Source: Fimbriimonadaceae bacterium (GTDB taxonomy: Bacteria > Armatimonadota > Fimbriimonadia > Fimbriimonadales > Fimbriimonadaceae). From it: a stretch of 64,000 bases of DNA. Shown here one piece after another: positions 61,405 to 64,000 of this stretch (positions are counted from its first letter, which is position 1; each line of letters starts with the position of its first letter). The position numbers and the translations under genes are program-made. Under the pieces are notes generated by a model. It ran no database searches, had not been told where the DNA came from, and worked only from the letters and a program-made list of their open reading frames with translations. The stretch covers positions 930,001 through 994,000 of the forward strand of contig JAHBTD010000001.1 in the NCBI GenBank assembly GCA_019638775.1, written 5' to 3'.

Positions 61405-63354
61405 ATGAAATGGTTTTCTAACTTGAAAATCGGTCGAAAGCTGGCTATCGCGTTTGGGATATGTATCCTCTTGACGAGTGTTATGGGGATCATTGCGATG
61501 CAGCGCATATCTCAGCTCGGGTCGCAGTCTGTGGAGTTTACAAAGGAGCTTGCTCTTCTGGAACTGCTTGGAGACCTTGACGCCGACATTCTGAAGTTTG
61601 TTCGTGCGGAAAAGAATCACATTCTGTCTGAGAACGCTACCGAGAGGGAGAAGCACCAAGCAAGCGCTGCCAAGTTCAAGAAAGAGTCTGAAGAGGCTTT
61701 GGGCAAGCTTGAAGAGTATTTGCACACACCCAACGGAGAGAAGTTCAGTGCAAAGCTGCACGAGCTCTTGCCCGTGTATTACGCTAACGCCGACAAGGTT
61801 TTTGTACTTTCGAATGCTGAAAAAGATATCGAGGCGCAAACCCAGTCACGAAGTGGACGGAAATACCTTGACGAGATCGACAGTGCAATGGAGGAGTTTG
61901 AGGTCTACGTTGCTGGCAAGATCGAAAAGGAAAAAGCGATCGCCACAAAGACCATCTCTTCTTCTCGAGCAACGATGATTGGGCTCATCGTCTTTGTCGT
62001 CGTAGTTGCTCTCGCCTCTGGATTAATGATCACAAGAACGATCAGTGGAGCGTTATCTCAGGTGCAAAAGGCTGCAAAAGGCTTAGCAGTGGGCGACATC
62101 AATCAAGAGATCACCATCAATACAAAGGACGAATTTGGCGACCTTGCGGCGGACTTCCGAGAATTGATTGACCAGCAGTCGCAGATTGCACGAGCTGCGG
62201 AAGCAGTAGCAAGCGGAAATCTTGCCGTTCATGTACAACCTAAGTCGACCAATGACGTTCTCGGGCAAGCTTTCTCAAGCATGCTGGATAACCTTCGAAA
62301 CCTGGTTTCAGAAGTTGCGAAAACGACTCAAAATGTGACGAAGTCCAGCGAGTCACTGAGCGCCATCGCCACTCAATCGAGCTCGGCATCAGAAGAGATC
62401 AGCCTTGCGATACAGCAGGTTGTGACGGGCGCTACAGAGTCCGCTGAAACGAGCACACAGATTGCTCGTGGCAGCGAACAGCTGGCTATCGGCGCTTCCG
62501 ACGCAAGCATCGCGATGGAGAAGCTGGATAACGCTGTCGCCCAGGTTCAGGAAGGCAGCGAAAAGCAAACCACTGCCACCGCACGTGCCAATGAAACGGC
62601 AATGGAAGGCGGCAAAGCTGTTCAAGCGACAATTGAAAGCATGGATCGCATCTCGAAGCAGGTTGCTATCTCTGAGGAAGCGGTTCGTGACCTTGGTGAA
62701 AAGCAGGCTCAGATCGGCGCGATTGTCCAAGCTATCGACGAGATTGCCGAGCAGACAAACCTGCTTGCCCTGAATGCCGCTATTGAAGCAGCAAGAGCAG
62801 GCGAGCATGGCCGCGGCTTTGCCGTCGTTGCCGAAGAGGTTCGCAAGCTTGCCGAGCGATCCAGCGAATCGACTAAAGAGATCGCCTCGCTTATCTCTAC
62901 GATTCGAGCGGGCGTCGACCGTGCTACTAACTCGATGGCGACAAGCGCCGAAGAGGTTGCCGAAGGGTCAAAATTCAGCGATGCCACCAAGAATGCTCTT
63001 GCGGAAATCCTTGAGGTTATCGCGAATGTTCGAGAGTTGGCAGAGCAGAATGCGACCTTGGTTGCAAGCATGGGTACCAACGCACGCACCGTCAGTGACG
63101 CGATCACCAATGTGGCTTCCGTAAGTCAAGAGACGGCTGCAGGAGCCGAAGAGATGAGCGCATCTGCTGAGGAGATGGCTGCAGCAACCGAAGAGGCCTC
63201 TGCCGCAGTTCAGCAGCAGACGGCTGGGATTTCGGAGGTTAGCCGAATGGCTGGCGATCTCATGGCAGTTTCTGTTGAACTGCAAGAGCTGGTCGCCAAG
63301 TTCACACTCGGTGATGACGGAGACAACAGCCATCCGCTCACCCTTGCAGCATAA
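61405..63354 (+). CDS. methyl-accepting chemotaxis protein
   Basis: 649 residues. N-terminal helix ([20 protein letters not shown]), a helical periplasmic 4HB-type sensor domain (about 35-185), second helix ([19 protein letters not shown]), HAMP region, and a cytoplasmic coiled coil with the conserved tip [38 protein letters not shown]. It signals to CheA/CheW. No C-terminal CheR pentapeptide. The ligand is unknown. Followed by a strong terminator. Confidence 0.95.
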   Translation: MKWFSNLKIGRKLAIAFGICILLTSVMGIIAMQRISQLGSQSVEFTKELALLELLGDLDADILKFVRAEKNHILSENATEREKHQASAAKFKKESEEALGKLEEYLHTPNGEKFSAKLHELLPVYYANADKVFVLSNAEKDIEAQTQSRSGRKYLDEIDSAMEEFEVYVAGKIEKEKAIATKTISSSRATMIGLIVFVVVVALASGLMITRTISGALSQVQKAAKGLAVGDINQEITINTKDEFGDLAADFRELIDQQSQIARAAEAVASGNLAVHVQPKSTNDVLGQAFSSMLDNLRNLVSEVAKTTQNVTKSSESLSAIATQSSSASEEISLAIQQVVTGATESAETSTQIARGSEQLAIGASDASIAMEKLDNAVAQVQEGSEKQTTATARANETAMEGGKAVQATIESMDRISKQVAISEEAVRDLGEKQAQIGAIVQAIDEIAEQTNLLALNAAIEAARAGEHGRGFAVVAEEVRKLAERSSESTKEIASLISTIRAGVDRATNSMATSAEEVAEGSKFSDATKNALAEILEVIANVRELAEQNATLVASMGTNARTVSDAITNVASVSQETAAGAEEMSASAEEMAAATEEASAAVQQQTAGISEVSRMAGDLMAVSVELQELVAKFTLGDDGDNSHPLTLAA

Positions 63355-63376
63355 GCACAACCAGAACCTGCAAATC

Positions 63377-63418
63377 AAAGATGGCGAATGGCTTTATCAG
63401 CCGTTCGCTATCTTTTTT
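63377..63418 (+). terminator. Rho-independent terminator of the chemoreceptor gene
   Basis: Near-perfect stem (AAAGATGGCGAATGGCT with AGCCGTTCGCTATCTTT, two GU pairs) and a five-base loop, followed by TTTT. It ends 64 bases after the stop codon. Confidence 0.9.
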
Positions 63419-63444
63419 GCGCTCGGGGCTAACCGCTGCTTATC

Positions 63445-64000
63445 TCACCTCCCCCAAACCCTCAACTCCACAAGGTGAACACCTTCATTGGCGGAGTTGG
63501 AGAGCATGTTCACCTTGACGTATCGCGCAGAAACGGGGCTAATCGTGTGCTCATCTCCTGAAGCCGACACGGGAACGGAGTTCTCACTCTTGTCCACGAC
63601 CTTTGTCCAGGCTTTGCCGTCGGCGCTAACCTCGACTGTGTAGCGGTAATATCGCCGCCCATCCCAGTAAGGAAACACGTCGATCTTGTCTATGCTGTAG
63701 ACCTTTTGTAGATCGACCTGGAGCCACTGGGGTGATGGGCTTGCCCACCAGCTTGAGCCGAGATTGAGGTTATTATCCACTGCAAACTCGGGAACCTGGG
63801 GGCCCTGTGTCCCTCCCGAAACCGTCACCGGCTTTCCGGTAGCGAGGTTCGGTTTTCCGCTGACGTCTTTGTAAAACGTACGGGTGGACTCTCGCAGTGC
63901 AGCGAGCTTCTTGCCGTTGAGTGAGGTGAAAATGGCGCGGATCGTTGTTGTTTTATCAATCATGATAGGCTTGCTATAGACCAGAGAGTCGGGCGTCGGT
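63445..64000 (-). CDS. C-terminal part of a discoidin (F5/8 type C) domain protein, partial
   Basis: The frame is open to the window edge, so the N-terminus is missing; it reads SLVYSKPIMIDKTTTIRAIF just inside the edge. That segment is like the C-terminal domain found after glycoside hydrolase modules (chitobiase/hexosaminidase type). It is followed by an F5/8 type C domain: AVDNNLNLGSSWWASPSPQWLQVDLQKVYSIDKI ... YYRYTVEVSADGKAWTKV ... SARYVKVNM. Probably a secreted or surface glycoside hydrolase or lectin; the catalytic part lies outside the window. Confidence 0.8.
   Translation of the reverse strand, partial: PTPDSLVYSKPIMIDKTTTIRAIFTSLNGKKLAALRESTRTFYKDVSGKPNLATGKPVTVSGGTQGPQVPEFAVDNNLNLGSSWWASPSPQWLQVDLQKVYSIDKIDVFPYWDGRRYYRYTVEVSADGKAWTKVVDKSENSVPVSASGDEHTISPVSARYVKVNMLSNSANEGVHLVELRVWGR

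Overview
The window reads as chromosomal DNA of a Gram-negative-type (diderm) bacterium of moderately high GC. The gene mix points to Armatimonadota (Fimbriimonadia-like): a prepilin with an H-X9-DG C-terminus, PEP-CTERM secreted proteins, HAF-type repeat proteins, several type IV pilus or type II secretion parts scattered over the genome, and many small secreted proteins of unknown function. This assignment is an inference from gene content; there is no rRNA in the window. No tRNA, CRISPR array, transposase or prophage was recognised. UGA is the ordinary stop codon of many genes here.

Layout. 1-5.9 kb: cytochrome P460-like protein, phosphomannomutase, a HAF-type secreted protein, an ECF sigma remnant, and two neighbouring minus-strand genes that each carry one in-frame TGA followed by a hairpin with a GGUC loop. 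I interpret these two as selenoprotein genes: a thioredoxin-like C-T-U protein and a small BamE-like protein. 6-12 kb: membrane methyltransferase, endonuclease IV, aldo/keto reductase, then a cobalamin riboswitch upstream of a prepilin-like gene, then an SDR. 12.3-16 kb: a tight minus-strand operon OsmC / acyl-CoA dehydrogenase / cytosolic PhnD-like binding protein / MetE-core protein. 16-19.5 kb: PEP-CTERM protein, SdhA and DUF503. 19.5-25.5 kb: a minus-strand run with two GspF paralogues, a J-domain/TPR membrane protein, an HD hydrolase and small membrane proteins. 26-32 kb: purA, a PIG-L deacetylase, and a sugar ABC operon (permease, binding protein, permease) without an ATPase. 32-42 kb: ASCH, hydrolase, DUF433, nitronate monooxygenase, a 664-residue unknown, mnmG, a nucleotidyltransferase pair and RNase J. 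42-54 kb: YifB/ComM, cystathionine gamma-synthase, thioesterase, erythromycin esterase, AraC regulator, isochorismatase, a small barrel-like protein, MgtC and a UbiD decarboxylase with an in-frame repeat insertion. 54-64 kb: membrane unknowns, a PEP-CTERM/HAF protein, an MIP channel, a PilB/GspE ATPase, a chemoreceptor and the C-terminal end of a discoidin-domain protein.

Themes. (1) A probable selenoprotein pair at 4.1-5.9 kb is the most striking element. (2) Several dispersed short repeat families (seven-base tandem arrays such as CAATCGG and TCAGCGG, AT-rich AAATCCAAAA tracts, CCCCTCCC-type hairpin repeats, CACAGAG repeats) fill the gaps. Copies have entered a riboswitch arm and the ubiD reading frame. 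(3) Pilus parts are dispersed: prepilin at 10.3 kb, two GspF at 22.7-25.5 kb, PilB at 59.2 kb.
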